Below, in pieces: positions 22,475 through 35,529 of a DNA stretch of 64,000 nucleotides. Location: contig JAIQDT010000299.1 in NCBI GenBank assembly GCA_021521415.1, positions 1,426,001 through 1,490,000 of the forward strand, given 5' to 3'. A model generated the notes under the pieces. That model searched no databases, was not told the DNA's origin, and worked only from the letters and a program-made list of their open reading frames with translations. Source of the DNA: Bidens hawaiensis (taxonomy: Eukaryota > Streptophyta > Magnoliopsida > Asterales > Asteraceae). Every line of letters starts with the position of its first letter. Within the stretch, counting starts at the first letter, position 1. The translations under genes and the position numbers were made by a program.

Positions 22475-23566
22475 AATTCTACTTAAACAAAAAATAAATC
22501 ATCTTTGCACACAATTAAAATTTATTTATGTATATGTGCAAAACAATATTAGCACATCACCTTTGGGCAGAAGTGAGACATATATTTAATTATGAACGGA
22601 CTAGTTTTGCTAGATATAAATGTAACACATCACCTTTGGGCAGAAGTGAGACATTTGGATCATGTTAGGAAAAACTAACAAAAACTTTAGTTAGACTTTG
22701 ATGATATGGTACATGTAATACATTACCTTTGCGCAAAAGTTATACATCAAAATTCATTCAAGTTAACCTTTTTATTTTTGTAAATTTTATAAGATTTAAT
22801 GGTTTACAAAACATTTAGTTAGGAATGTTTTACGGGAAAATTAGAGTTCTCAGAAAACTAATTGTCAGGAATTTTGAGTTATAGGAAATTTTATGTTCTT
22901 AGGAATTATGAGTTCTCTGGAATTTTAGTGAGTCCGACTTTTAGTGGATTTTCAGGATTTATGAGAGTTTTCGGGTTTTATAAGGTTTTCGGAATTTAGG
23001 TAACCCATAAACCATTTTAACCAAAATCTATTTTTAAATCTTTAACTCATAATCTATTTTTAACACATAAACTATCTTATCCTATAAAGTATTTTAAAAT
23101 TCCATAAACTAATTTATAATAAAGATGAAATTCGAAGTTTAATGGATTATATCGTTTCCTAATTTAAGTAATATAATTATAGTTATCTAAGATTTTGAAA
23201 GCTTTTATTTATAAACAATATCATGTTTCAACATTTTTTAATAGATAAAAATCAATTAAAATTGGAAACAACACATTTTAATCCAACGACTGATCCAAAA
23301 TAAGGACGATTCTTAAAATTTTATGATGAACGTGAATAACATCCTCGAAGAATCTTTAGTCAGTTTTCTCTTGAATCGAAATCTTAACATATTTTTAATA
23401 AATCATATTATAGTTTTAAATATGAATTTTAGCAATTATAACCAGTTTTCTTAATAAAACATGAAAACATAAAATCAAAAAAATTAGGGTTTTAATCAAA
23501 ATTCATGTCTTTTTGATTTTCATTCCAGATTTAGGGAAGCATGAAGAACTGATTAATCAACATCGT
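22475..23566. other. AT-rich stretch, no gene; short direct repeats
   Basis: A 28-bp word containing CACATCACCTTTGGGCAGAA occurs at about 22553-22580 and 22625-22652, with a weaker third copy near 22717-22745. The end of the stretch abuts a primer-binding-site-like word (see 23567-23576), so part may be the leader of the minus-strand Copia element. Confidence 0.45.
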
Positions 23567-23576
23567 TATGATACCA
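23567..23576 (-). promoter_or_regulatory. Primer-binding-site-like word TGGTATCATA
   Basis: On the minus strand TGGTATCATAACGATG follows the LTR by a few bases, similar to the initiator-methionine tRNA complement TGGTATCAGAGC of plant Copia elements. This suggests the adjacent LTR is a 5' LTR. Confidence 0.45.
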
Positions 23577-24005
23577 CACGTTGATTAGTTATTCATGTAA
23601 GCAATAAAACATGATAAATACTAAACTAATTAACCTGTCACTGCAGGGAGAGTAGTAACCGCAGTAAAGAAGGATGTAGACGACATGGTTGTCAGCTTGG
23701 TCGAGTTCCCCTTTAGGATGCATAGTTAAAGTAGGAGATTATGGTTCTTGAGAAGAACCTGGTTTTAGAAGAGACGACGCACACAAAATTGTTATGTGTG
23801 TGTGATTATGTTATGATACTAATCTTTATCTCTCCTTATATACAACTAAGGAGAAATCCTTTATTAGTTAATTAAAGATAAAATGGACAATTAATAATTA
23901 TCAAATTAATATATAATAAGGTGTAATTAATATTTTGATATAATATTTTATAAATGATATTACGGCCATATAAATAACTATACAAATACTATATTTATTC
24001 TTACA
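23577..24005 (-). repeat. Copia-type LTR, family TGTAAG, minus strand
   Basis: Minus-strand start TGTAAGAATAAATATAG at 24005. It shares long matches with 6160-6594, including the block around GTCAGCTTGGTCGAGTTCC and the TATA-like GTATATAAGG. No coding region follows at lower coordinates, where the older LTR nest lies, so this is a 5' LTR fragment or decayed element. Confidence 0.65.
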
Positions 24006-24075
24006 TGAAGCCCTTATCATGCCTGTGCGGCATGCAAAATGCCCAAGACGTTCTTCCACAACATATAGCCTAAAT

Positions 24076-24117
<42 letters not shown>

Positions 24118-26109
24118 CTTTTTCTCATAAAAACCTTTTAACAAGTTGTTTAAATAAACAAATTGACCGATTAACTCAAATATATAAATTTTTTTTATAA
24201 TCACCTCTATTTTATAATGTAGATGATCTTATATATCCAAAGGAAATGCGCAATAAAGAAATGACTAGTGATGACAACTTTGTTTAAATTCCAATATTTA
24301 ATAAATAGATAGAGACTATGTTTCCATCAAAAATTTGAACGTACAATTTACGTACTTATATCAAAATAATACAACTTAAGTTAATTGAAGATAATATATC
24401 TCAATATCATCATTGATATTGAACAACATTGTCGAGAAATATGTAGACATTTTAGTGTTACGCACTATCCTATTTATAATAAGTTAATTGTAAAAATCAC
24501 CCCTATGGTTAACATCATTTTGCATGATTTGATCTAGAGTGGCATTTTCGTAGATATCATCTTCGTGGTCTACATTTTTCTTTTTGTAATAGGAATCAAC
24601 CATTAGTTAACGGCAGCTAGTTCTTTTAAATTCAGGGGCAAACGCGTATTTCATCCATAATAACACAACCCGGTCACCAACCCCCCTAACAATAAACAAC
24701 ATTCGTTAATTTTTAAACCCGAAAACCCGACTCTTTTTAAATTTTTGGTTTGGTTTATATATATATATATGTATATTAATCTCAAATTGCATGTATTTTA
24801 TGTGTCATTTGTCATTTTTATTTGTATTTGGATTCGTATTCGTTAAACCGACCATTTCGTCGTTTCATTGTATTCATGTTTAATGTTCATGGTTAATAAT
24901 TTACGAGGATTTAAGTTATTGTTCGTTCGTTTTCTTTTTCATTTTGATCGATTTTCGAAACCTCGAAGTTTAGAGTTTTATTAAATTTAATCGAGTTGCT
25001 AACTATTCGGGTAAAATATAAAAATTCTCCAAGAATTATAACTTTCAAGTACATTTCAAAGTTCAGGGTTTGAATTGTAACTATATATATTAATTTTTGA
25101 GTTAAAAGAACTTGAAACTTGAAAGGTTAAAAGTATAACTTTATTTAAATTATATTAATATAACCTCAGCCGTCACCACCCTATGCCCAGTGCTTTTCCG
25201 GCGCCGAAATCTGAATTCGGCATGAACAATCTTTCTGGCGACCTCTAAATCTCAATTAAACTCGCGTTTCATATCAATTAAAGCTCGTAAACTCTTTAGT
25301 CACTAACGACAACTCGTAAAACACCAATAATAATCCGTAATAACATCACAAAATGGTTATTTAACCCGATATCCGGTCGACGATATTATAAATTTTCAAT
25401 TACGAACAATAAACGTCAAACGCTCCAATTGAGCCTATAAATAGATCCTAAAGCATCATCTAGACTCGTCCATATCAATAATTTCATTAAACAAACTCAA
25501 AAATCCATAATCAATCTTCAAAGTTCGTTTTCCGGTGTGTCTCCGTTCATACTCAAACAAGAACATTTACAGGTAATATTCATATGGTTTTTGAACGTTT
25601 TTTCAGTGATAAACAAAACCCCTAAACTTATTTGAGCAAACATGGAACAGATTTGAAGAATTAAAATGCCAGGGTTTTGTGAAGATGATGATCTTGAGTT
25701 GATGATATTTATTAAAGCTGTTTTGATATAATACCAACAAACCAACATGGTACAATGGTTAGGTCATGAGTTTGTAACCAAGAGGTGGAACCCGGGTTAT
25801 AGCATCTTTTTGGTATTTTATTTTCTTTAACCCTTTTTCCTTTTATATTAAATCAAAATAAATTATTAAAAATCATATAAAATTATTTTAGTTAAATAAA
25901 ATTTATCTTAAATTAATTTTTACCAAATTCCATCCAAAAAACTCAACCTTTTCATATTCGTAACATTTCGTAAAAACCCGTTACTAATTATTTCCGTTTC
26001 GGTAACTTTATTTTTCGTTTAAATAATCATTTTCAAGATAAAATTCCGTTAAAATACATAATTCGTAAATATAATAAAATTTTCATATTAATAATAGATT
26101 AATAGTTAA
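24006..26109. other. AT-rich intergenic stretch without a recognised gene
   Basis: Contains an (AT)n run at about 24083-24115 and another near 24754-24770. The block 25745-25800 has a faint tRNA-like look but is not a convincing tRNA. No frame has recognisable domains. Confidence 0.45.
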
Positions 26110-26902
26110 ACAAACCATACTTGAGGACTCTATTTCGAGCACAAATGATATGTTTTTGATGTTCGAGCATGGACATGTGCTGGGGAAAGCTTTCCAAGTA
26201 TTCCTAGCACAACTCTATTGCTCGAGCACAATGTTCAAGTCTTTCAAGCACAAACTCTGTAATGCTACATCTTAAGGTTGCTCGATAGATTTCCGAGCAT
26301 GCTCGATGGAGTTCTGGGCATGCTCGACAGACTTAACTGATAATTTGATGTTTTTATGCTATCTGAAAGTTTGTGCTGTGAAAATGTGAAAGTGTGTGCT
26401 TGGTTTCAAATGCGAAATGACAACACCATCTTTAAAGTCATTGTTCTTAAACTGAATTTCAAAGGAAAATGAATTTTAAAATGGTAAAGAGTTTTTGATT
26501 AAGCAACACAGTTTTGGTGATCATACAAGGGAGATGATAACATTATCCAAGTTCCTAATCAGGAGTGAAAATTGTTTTTCAAGTGGAGATTGAATCCAAC
26601 TAATTTGGGAAATGATAGTATATTGTCTAATCTCCTAACTCATGGATTATAGGCTTAAAAGATTTCTGTTCAGTAAACTGACAATTTATGTAGCTTCTTC
26701 TCATGAGTGCAGTGATCTATGTGATACAAATACTATAATAATGCTAAGTTTGATGTGGTGATTCATTTGAAAACTAAGGTATGTTTCCTTGCACATCTCT
26801 CCGAATGATAGGCAGAAATGCAATTATCCAATCATACACGAGCCTGTTGATGTTTTGGTCTATCAAAAACAGTTTATCAAATTATGAGCAGCTACTAAAT
26901 AG

Positions 26903-26941
<39 letters not shown>

Positions 26942-28239
26942 AAAGTTTATAATCAAAAGAAAATGAAGCAAATGAAAAAGAGTGAAAAAGAAAATGAAAT
27001 CTGCTTCAAAATCATTAATGATAAATAAATATATCATGACCTTAAGGGGCACTATCAGAACTACTAGAGTGGGGCATTCAAATAAGTCCTAAACACTCTG
27101 AATGAAAGGCATGTTAGTCCGGATGGCTTGTAAGTCTAACGTTCAACCTTATGGTCTGATATCTATGTATCTTATTACTCAACAAACTGCCCGGACAAAT
27201 AAAAATTTTGACCAACGCATCAGGGGGTTGAAGTCAATTCGGGGTGATTCGGAGAAAGCTAAATAAGCTTTGAGAAGAGATAAGGAACAACTAAAGTCTA
27301 AAATGTGACCATTCTTACTCAAGAAACTAATTCAACCTTAAGTATATCATAAAAAGTCATAAGAATCATGCTAAGAACCTACACCTAGTGTTAGCCTGAC
27401 TTAAGTCATAATACGGCTGAAAATGAAGTGGTGTGACAGTTATTGGACAATCTGATCCCATGTTGAGATCTTTCCAATGAATTGACATAACTTTTTGAAC
27501 TGGATTTTGATCTCTTGTTCACCTCAAACCCAAGTTTGAGCAAACGGAATGAGTTCATTAACTTGTAATCTTAATTATTTCAAAGTTTGAGTGTGATTTT
27601 TGTCTTAACTTCTAGGAAAATGATATTGACTTCACCAAGGTTATCTATTTTTGTTCTAAGTAGTTTCGAGTATGATCTAGGAATGAGCTTGCTTTTGATG
27701 TGTTTTGTTGTCTTTGATCTTCGAGCACGAAGATATACTTTGTTATTTTACTAAGTATCTTCGAGCATGATTGCATGAGTAAGTATGATTTCAAGTCTAC
27801 GAGCACGAAAACTGAATGATAGGAAACATCTAAGTGTTTCGAGCAAGGTCTGTGCTAGGTGTCTTAGTGAGCGTGTAGAGATGATTGAGTTAAAATTTCG
27901 AGATGAGGAAAGATGATTCTATTGCTACGAAATTTTCGAGCACACTAGGGTACCAGTTTCTGTGCTTGAGTGCGGGATTAGGAAAGATTTAGTTTGGTTT
28001 AAGGCCTTCGAGCACGCTGTACTTCGAGCATACAGGAATGCAGCTCGAGCATAGGGAATTGACACGATATATATCTAAGTATACTCGAGCAAGCATTCTA
28101 TCATGTCCTTGTGTACAAGGGGGACCCAGCTTTTATTTTGGCTGTATACTCGAGCAAGGGAGGTACATGTAAATTTGAAATTAAATGACAACTGTCGTGT
28201 GCTAGACGACAAACCAAGGTACTATACCACCAAATCGTT
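26110..28239 (+). other. CGAGCA-rich upstream region of the gag-like unit
   Basis: The word CGAGCA/TCGAGCA recurs densely at 26130-26330 and 27720-28170, separated by about 1.4 kb of AT-rich sequence with a (TA)n run at about 26903-26938. The same word is just as dense in the 3' LTR at 32998-33600, which suggests this is the matching promoter region (LTR U3 or its diverged relative). End-to-end similarity with the 3' LTR is not visible. Confidence 0.45.
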
Positions 28240-28602
28240 AGGTATAAAAAGGGGACTTCGAAAATTTTTCACACATCTTTCTCTAATTAAACCTAGACGA
28301 AAAACCCTCTTGCTCGTGCTATTTCCTTCTTGCTCGCTGGTCTATTAGTTATTAATTTCACTTTGATTATAGACATTAGCTCTATTTTGACTTCGGTAAG
28401 ACATCGCTGTACGATAATCGTCGCACCGATTTTGAAATTAGGGTTTCCAATTGAACAAATTGACTAACTGTTTACTTGCTTTGCAGGTACGCATATTACT
28501 ACGGAACAGGTTAATTGAAGACGCCATTCATCATCTATCTATTCTCATATATTAGTTCTGCAACTTTGCGTACTGACGACTCTTGTTGTTTTTGCAGAAC
28601 TG
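28238..28602 (+). promoter_or_regulatory. TATA box and leader before the gag-like frame
   Basis: GGTATAAAAAGGGG at about 28240 looks like a strong TATA box. Downstream, splice-like words occur: a donor-like GGTAAGAC near 28396, acceptor-like TTTGCAG near 28487 and TTTTTGCAG ending near 28598, just before the ATG at 28603. A leader with introns is possible but not proven. Confidence 0.45.
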
Positions 28603-29242
28603 ATGGCTTTCAAATTCGAAAAATGGCATAATATGTGTCGGTTGGAGATAGATGATGACAACTGTGAGTTGGAGCCAATGATTAACTTTTTGAGAAACTC
28701 CAATCTAAGGGTGGCTTTAACTACCGACCCCATAATATACAGAAATCATATTTCGGATTTTGGGGGTCTGCAACATATGTCAATGACGTCAATGGGGAAA
28801 GAATTGAGGCGTCGATTCTAAATCATGACATTGAGATAACTGAAGCCTCAATTAGAGCTGCTCTGGAACTAAATGACAATTTTGAGGCTCAGCCGTCCTA
28901 TTCAGTCCCAAGGTTACTAAGAGTCTTTCAAGAGACTATGGGATATCAGGGAGATGTTAAGTAGGGACAATTTCAAAAGGGAAGTTTTCCTTTACTCTAC
29001 AGGTTCCTGATTCATCACGTGATCCAGTCCTTATCTCCTCGGAGAGGGACCTAGACTTTATTGAGCAGAGAGCCTGGGACTCTCACTGTCGCCATTCTTT
29101 ACCAGCAACCCTTCAACATTTCAAGACTCATCTTTCAAGGGTTGATTTCAAATGCAGAGAGGCCAGTACATCAAAGATTCTTAATGTATCCACGTTTTAT
29201 GCAGATTTTAATAAACAGAGTCTTACCAGACATTCTAAGGAC
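28603..29242 (+). pseudogene. Gag-like N-terminal domain of an Asteraceae-type retroelement (frameshifted)
   Basis: The frame starts MAFKFEKWHNMCRLEIDDDN and includes PIIYRNHISDF. It then shifts frame near 28770 and continues in another frame with ASIRAALELNDNF and PRLLRVFQETMGY. A stop near 28963 and another near 29052 follow, then PFNISRLIFQGLISN and RFLMYPRFMQILIN. The pattern (W/IY-x-HI, then F-NFSKLIF, then FLMYPRF) is one I recognise from uncharacterised gag-like proteins of Asteraceae retroelements; this recognition is from memory. The shift to the frame used by the downstream acidic protein occurs near 29240. Confidence 0.6.
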
Positions 29243-32200
29243 ATGGCAGATTTTGGGGTTGCAAGACCCAAATATATGCAAATGTATGAGGATGCTCAGA
29301 GTAAGTTCATTGAGAATGATGACTCGGATGTACTCCCATGGCTACTCGTACCTACACTGGGTGCCATTGATGTACCGAGGACCCTTGGCAACAGTGATGA
29401 GGAAGATGATGATGGTGATGATAATGATAATGATGATGATGATGATGGTGTCGATAGAGGAGATGAGATGGTTATTGACAATGCTGCTGATGCACAGGTT
29501 GTAGTTGACGAGACTGTGTATGAAATTGGTCAAGAAGCTCATGAGCCAACTGATAATGCTGATATTCGTACTTCACATGCCACAACTGAGCCAATTGAAC
29601 AAGACATACCTATCCATCCTCAAGCTACTACAGCACAAACTGAACCTACTCTCCCAACCCAAATCCCAGAACCATACAAAGTTCCATCCCCTGAAATTGA
29701 AGATACTGAATCATTCTCTGAACCAGCTCCAAAACCTACTGCTGAAACCCCACCATCAAGTCCAAATCTTTATGATATTGTGTGTGAAAATGCCAAACTG
29801 GAGTTTGAGAACATAATGCTAAGAGAGAAGAATGCCATTTTGGCTGCAAAGAACTCGGCTCTGGAAGCTGCACTGCAGGAGGCGTTATTGAAGATTCAAA
29901 CTCTCGAGGGGCAGTCTGAGGTTGAGAAGACCTCAGATGCACCAAAACAAGGGGAGAATATTGAGATCGATGTTGAACAGGAGGTTGGACCATCTGATGC
30001 TTTGAACATGCTAAACCAAGCATATGATGATGGAGAATCAGAGGATGAGGGGGAGGATAAAGAAGAAGATGAAACTGAGGAAGAGAGTTTAAAAAGAAAA
30101 GCAAAAGGCAAAGGGGTTGCAATTACTGAAGATGATCTACATCCCCTGCCTAAGCATCCAGTCCAATCAGAAGATATCTTGTTTAAAGAAAATGTTGTTG
30201 ATCCAGACGTAGCTGAAGCTGAGTCTGTGAAAACTGTAATTAATTTAATGAATGAAGAGTTGGAAGCTCTGGAGAGGGAAGAAATGGTGGAAGAAGAGGA
30301 GGAAATTCCACAAGAAGTCATAGAAGCCTTAATAAACATGAAGGAAAAGGAAGAGGCAGAAGAGAGGAAATTAAAGGAGGCTGATGATGCTATTCAAGCT
30401 ACATTGGAGGCTCTAAAAGCAAGACAAAATGATGATACACAAGAGCCCACATCAGTTGAACAAGATGTATTTGAGCCTGAAGTGGCTGAAGAGCCTGCAA
30501 AGAATGAACAAGAAAAAGATGCAGAGCCTTTGATCACTGAGCCTGAAGAGGTTGAAGTAAATGAAGATGAACTAGGATTGGGACCAGTTATTCATGAAGA
30601 AGATGAAACCATTGAAGTCTCAGCAAGCACTATGGTTAAGTTGATTATAATGAAGGATCTTACACTGATTCTGAATAATCCAGAGAGACATCACCCAGAG
30701 ATTGTGATGGCAGCAAGAAAGGCTCAACTAGAATTTATAAATCTAAGCAAAAGAGAACCAAGATTTGAAGAACATGTTGAACCTAGTGAACCTATCATTG
30801 AAGAAGTTACTGAAAAACCTGTTGACACACAAACAGTTTAAACTGAAAATAACGAATCTGAGTCTGTTGATGAAGAAATAATCCTAGAAGAACCAGAGGA
30901 AATACAACTCAAAAGAAAACCTTCATCTGAAATTGAGACCCCAAAGCCAAAGAGACAAAAATCTATGAAGAAAATGGTCTACAGACTGAGGTCAGAGATG
31001 CTTGAAGAAAGAAGAAGAGCTCAATCCAAACAAAATGATGAACCAATGATTGAGGCTCTTCATAATCTTGAAGAAGTGGTGGAATTGGATGGTGAAAGTG
31101 AAGATGAGGAAGAATTGAAGGAAGATGAAAAGAAAAATGAAGATGTTGAATATCTGATTAGCTTGGGTTATGATCCTCTGTATGTTCAAAGACTATCAAA
31201 AGAGGATGTGGCAAAAGAAGGTGAGGGTTGGAGAGTAAGGAAAGGTAAAAGGGAAGTTTTGATAAAGGCTGGTCACAAGCCTGCTTTCCTGAACTTACAA
31301 CCATTTGACAAGATTGATAGTTTGTACAAAATGGCTCTCATGGAGAATCTATCTGACTATGTGAGAAAAGTGTCTGAAAGGAAGAAAGAAAAAGAAAAAG
31401 AATTCAAAGAATCAGACAGTAGCAGGAAAAGGACTGAAAAGAAACAAAAAGATGAAGAAGAATATGAATCCTTGAAAGCAAAACACAAAGATATCAAATT
31501 CCTTCAGCTGTATGGCTAAAGCTACAACTTCTTGATAAATCTCTCTCCTGAAAAACTGAAAAGAAGATTTCAATAGATTAAAGACTCTCACAAAGATCAA
31601 GAACGTCGAGAAAAATTTGAAAGAGAGCAGGAGCTAAAAATGAGATTACAGAAGGAAAGGGAGGAAAAAGAAAAGAAAGATCAAGAAGCATAGAGGTGGT
31701 TTGAGGACCCTCAAAGGATGGAAATGTTAAAAACTTTTGTAACAGATAAAGGGATATCATAAGAATAGTTTCAGAACATGCCTCTTGCTGAGCTAATGGA
31801 AATATACCACAGAGAGCAGAGGATGTATCTTGAAACACAGAGGAAACTGCAGGAAGACAGAAGGAGGGCAGAACAAGAAGTTCATGCAGAAATGATTAAT
31901 GCCCTCCACAAAAAGGGAGTAAAAATGTCAAGACTGGTAATGCAAACAGAAGATACAATAAAGAGATGGTATATTGAAGAGGGTCTTGATAAGATTAAGA
32001 AAGTTGAAATGGGAAGCTCAAGCAGAACCCATAGGTCAGAGAGTGTGAGGCCTGTGCAGCCAAGAAACTTGAATTTGCTCACACATCTCTATTTTGACAG
32101 AAGATCGAAGACCTTAAGAGTTGTGACTGAAGATGAAGCAGAACATCTCATTATCTTCAGAGATGATTTGAGAAATTTTTCAAAAGAACAACTGACCAAG

Positions 32201-32779
32201 ATGGCTGAGCTGACTTTATATGACAATCAAGATAGGAGTCAACCATCTGGTCAACTGAGGAATGATCTCTCCAAGTTTGTAAAAGAACAAGCAGAAAAGG
32301 GATTCCCATTTCTACAGAAGAAGAGAGAGATCAGAAGTCAGGCAGAAAGAGAGAAGAGGAAGAAGAGAATCAGCAAAGTACACATTTCTGAGCTTTCCTT
32401 CTCTGAGTCAAAGAAACAAAGAACTCTAGCAAGCAGCTCTCACCAGAAAAGGAAGATCTTAAAAGAGTGCTTGGCAATGAGAGAAGTGATGAAGGAACCC
32501 AACTCAAGAGTACAACAATTTGGAAGAATCACTTACATAACGTACAATCAACAGGATGATTCGACCATGTTGAGAAATGAGTCTGGGATACCTATTGCAG
32601 TTATAAGGGAGGATGGAGATCTGCATTATATGCATCCACAAGACTTACAAGATTTAATAAATGCAAGATTCCCAAGTGATGCCTCTGACTCCTCAGAACT
32701 TGACATGTTGAAGCAAAGAGCTGCACATGTGAAGAAACTAAAAGAAAGAGCTGAAGCCAAGAACAGAGGAAGAAGATAA
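29243..32779 (+). pseudogene. Very long acidic, coiled-coil protein of the gag-like retroelement (six in-frame stops, no frameshift)
   Basis: A single frame of about 1178 codons runs from 29243 to the TAA at 32777, broken by stops at 30839, 31517, 31574, about 31692, and two close together near 31757-31763. The pieces 29243-30841, 30965-31519 and 31778-32779 are in the same frame. The first 60 codons end in a run of D/E-rich repeats (codons about 50-75), followed by a proline/threonine/glutamate-rich linker, a heptad-like coiled coil (codons about 180-220), more acidic stretches, then a lysine/arginine-rich C-terminal half with predicted coiled coils. A compact terminal segment has GRITYITYNQQDD and GIPIAVIREDG. 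No zinc knuckle, protease, RT or integrase was seen. Function unknown; it is probably the structural (gag) protein continuation. Confidence 0.65.
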
Positions 32780-32987
32780 TAGAATGGAGCTAATGAATGA
32801 TTGATTTTTATTTCTGTTTATCTTTATATTTTGTTTGAGTTGTAAAAATTTAGTTTGTAATGCCCATGTGGCAAAATTCCAATTATGTAATGAAATGACA
32901 TGTTCTTAAATGATTTATCTAGAAATCTGATATATATGTGTAACTCTATACAGGTATGTTTTGGTGCATCTGAGCTTGTTCCAATCT

Positions 32988-32997
32988 AGGGGGAGAT
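32988..32997 (+). promoter_or_regulatory. Polypurine tract before the 3' LTR
   Basis: AGGGGGAGAT immediately precedes TGTTGGG, the classic junction of plant Copia-type elements. Confidence 0.75.
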
Positions 32998-34029
32998 TGT
33001 TGGGTTGGATTTTCTACAAGGAAGATTGGAATCTTCTCAACCTCCTCAGAAACGACTAAGTATGGAATTCGAGCAAGCCCATACGATCGAGCATGGTTTT
33101 TACTACTTCGAGCAAGGTTCTGAACCTTAAATGGTTGATTCTTCTAAGTGTTGAAGGCTTCGAGCAAGCTACACTTCAACGAGCAAGAGTATTCTTCTAT
33201 CGAGCATGGATTGCCAATCGAGCAAACAGCTTGATCATACAAGTTCCAGCCAAGTGTTACGAGCACAGGATGATCGAGCACATGGGGACGAGCATGGATG
33301 CAATAAGAGGATGTCACTTGAATCTAAGCAAAGACTTCAAGCACAGTTCAGTTACCGAGCAAGATTTACATCCGAGCATGCTAAAGATTGCTGAATAAGA
33401 AAAGCTAAAGACATCAAGAAGAATGTGCTTGCTCGATGGACTTATTCGAGCAAAGTTTGAACAAGTTAAGAGGAATGAAGCTAACTCAAAGGGAATATGT
33501 ATTCTTCGAAAGAGAATATATTCCAAGTAAAGTTTGCTCGAGGATACTCACCGAGCACACCTAGAATAGGAAGTTTGCTAGAGCAAGGTATGTACCTTGC
33601 TCGAGGACTGTAACACTTGTATTAGATTTATCTTTCATTATGTAATGACTAGGACGTCTGAAAAGGAAAGTCAAGGTCTATAAATAGACGTCCTAGGTTA
33701 CCTTTAGGATACGGTTTTGGAAACGGTTTTCTTTGGAGACACGGATTTCTAGGTACGGATTTCGAGAGCCGCCGCCGTCACACAAAACCCTAGACATTCC
33801 ATTCACTGTACCACTGATATATCATTAAATATAGTGAATCTTTTTCTTTGAAATAGCTTTTACTAATTATCATTTACTGTTTTGTGTTTGATATCTGTTC
33901 ACAATCCTTCATTTTCAATCATTGGATATCCTGATTTAGCCGGGATATTCAATCGGTCTTTGAGTATTCGAGTCGGTGTGTTCTTGTCAAACCTTTGCTA
34001 AGGTTTCATCCGACGGGTCGGTCCTGACA
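32998..34029 (+). repeat. Probable 3' LTR of the gag-like unit
   Basis: Starts TGTTGGGTTGG after a polypurine tract and probably ends CGGTCCTGACA at 34029. Its first 600 bp are packed with CGAGCA words, and a TATA box CTATAAATAG lies at 33678-33687, so promoter and polyadenylation parts are in the expected order for the plus strand. A left copy with the same sequence was not found in the window. The end is inferred from the TG...CA rule alone. Confidence 0.6.
33678..33687 (+). promoter_or_regulatory. TATA box in the 3' LTR
   Basis: CTATAAATAG, followed by a leader-like sequence. It supports the LTR call and its strand. Confidence 0.55.
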
Positions 34030-34165
34030 AATGAACTAGTAACTAGGTGTTTTTGTATGATCTTAAGTGTTAATCAACTTCAACTATTTTATAATATATG
34101 TTTAGTTATATTAACAATAACCTACTTTATAAATGCAATGGTGTTATGATCATTATAAATTCAAT

Positions 34166-34317
34166 GGTATGAATGACAATGCGGTATGTATGTACGTGCA
34201 TATGTATGTATGTATGTGTCTCTTTTATATATGCATGTATGTGTCACTGCATATATGCATGCTTATGTTTCAGTGTGTATGTATATATATAAAGTTAGGA
34301 TAAGATACAAAGTTAAT

Positions 34318-34362
<45 letters not shown>
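34166..34362. repeat. Microsatellites (TATG)n and (TA)n
   Basis: TATG/CATA-type tetranucleotide repeats from about 34180 to 34290 and a pure (TA)n run at about 34320-34362. The (TA)n is the flank of the inverted-repeat element that starts at 34363. Confidence 0.85.
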
Positions 34363-34364
<2 letters not shown>

Positions 34365-35529
34365 GGATGGGTTCAAGAGAGAATTCTTTTTAAAGAGAGA
34401 ACTAGAGAACTCCTTTTAACACCATTGATTTTAATAGATCAAGGGCTAAAAAAAGGAAGGGGCAAAACAAAAAAAAAGTGTTGGGTTTTTTATTAAGGGA
34501 GGGTAATATTGGAATAGAAAGTACAATCGTTCTTTTCCCTTATTCACTCTCACTCTTGTTGACCACCATTAGTAATCTAGGGTTTCGATTTATGTCAATC
34601 AATCGTCTATTTCGTCCAAATCGACTACAAAATCAAGCTCAAATCTAAAGAAAACTAGCAGGTAAATGATTATAATTGTTAATTTCATGCATTAGCAGTG
34701 TTGATTAGGCAATCAAGAATATACAGAGGCTATTTTGTTTGATATGCTCTGTTTTTGGATTTTTTTTGTCTAATTGAATAACAATATACCTTACTCAAAA
34801 CATTAAATTGTACACTGATCATAAACTAATGCTGTGAGCGTTGCACATATTGATCAATTCATGTATTTTACTTGATTTTTTAAAGTATTACATATGTGTA
34901 TTGCTTAATTACTATTTGTATATGTAGTGGTGATGCATTACATATATGCAATGCTGATGCATTAGATTTATGTAGCATATAACTTATGTATTTTACTTCA
35001 TATTTAGGTTGTATTGCGTATACGTAGTGTTGAAAATAGTAATGTTAATGTAATTGTATATGTTCTGTTGTATTGCATATGTGCAATACGTTTAAACGTA
35101 TCAGTGCTAATGTATCCACACACATTTTACTACATCTTTTTTGTTATACTAAATATATGTGTTGTTGAACCTATTAATCTATATAATTTCAGTTATAGTG
35201 CATATATGTGGTATTTGTACTGCATATGTGTAATATATCTAAAAATTTTGATGATAATGTGAAAATCTAGAAAAAGGAAACAAAAGGTGAAACATAGGAG
35301 ATTATACTTCTCTTTATGGTAATTATGTTTCCATCGTCTCGTTTTGCACGTGTCTATAGTCTTAAGTGATCGAATTTACAGATTTTACATTCATGTTCTA
35401 GAATTATTGTTAATTACACTAATATATTGCTTAGTTTTACTTTTTTTGTTGTTTTTCTTGTTTTGAATTGGTAACTTGTAGTAATGTGGCGTAAAAGTAA
35501 CTCGACTTAATAATACATGTATGCTACAG

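Noticed and set aside
25745..25800. tRNA-like sequence TGGTACAATGGTTAGG with a later GGTGGAACCCGGG
   Set aside because: The first part resembles an A box, but the B box is poor and no cloverleaf stem set could be drawn; at best a SINE relic.
28103..28348. 81-codon frame before the gag-like unit
   Set aside because: It spans the TATA box and leader and has no domain.
29296..30339. Antisense Ser/Leu-rich frames
   Set aside because: Shadows of the acidic D/E-rich plus-strand frame.
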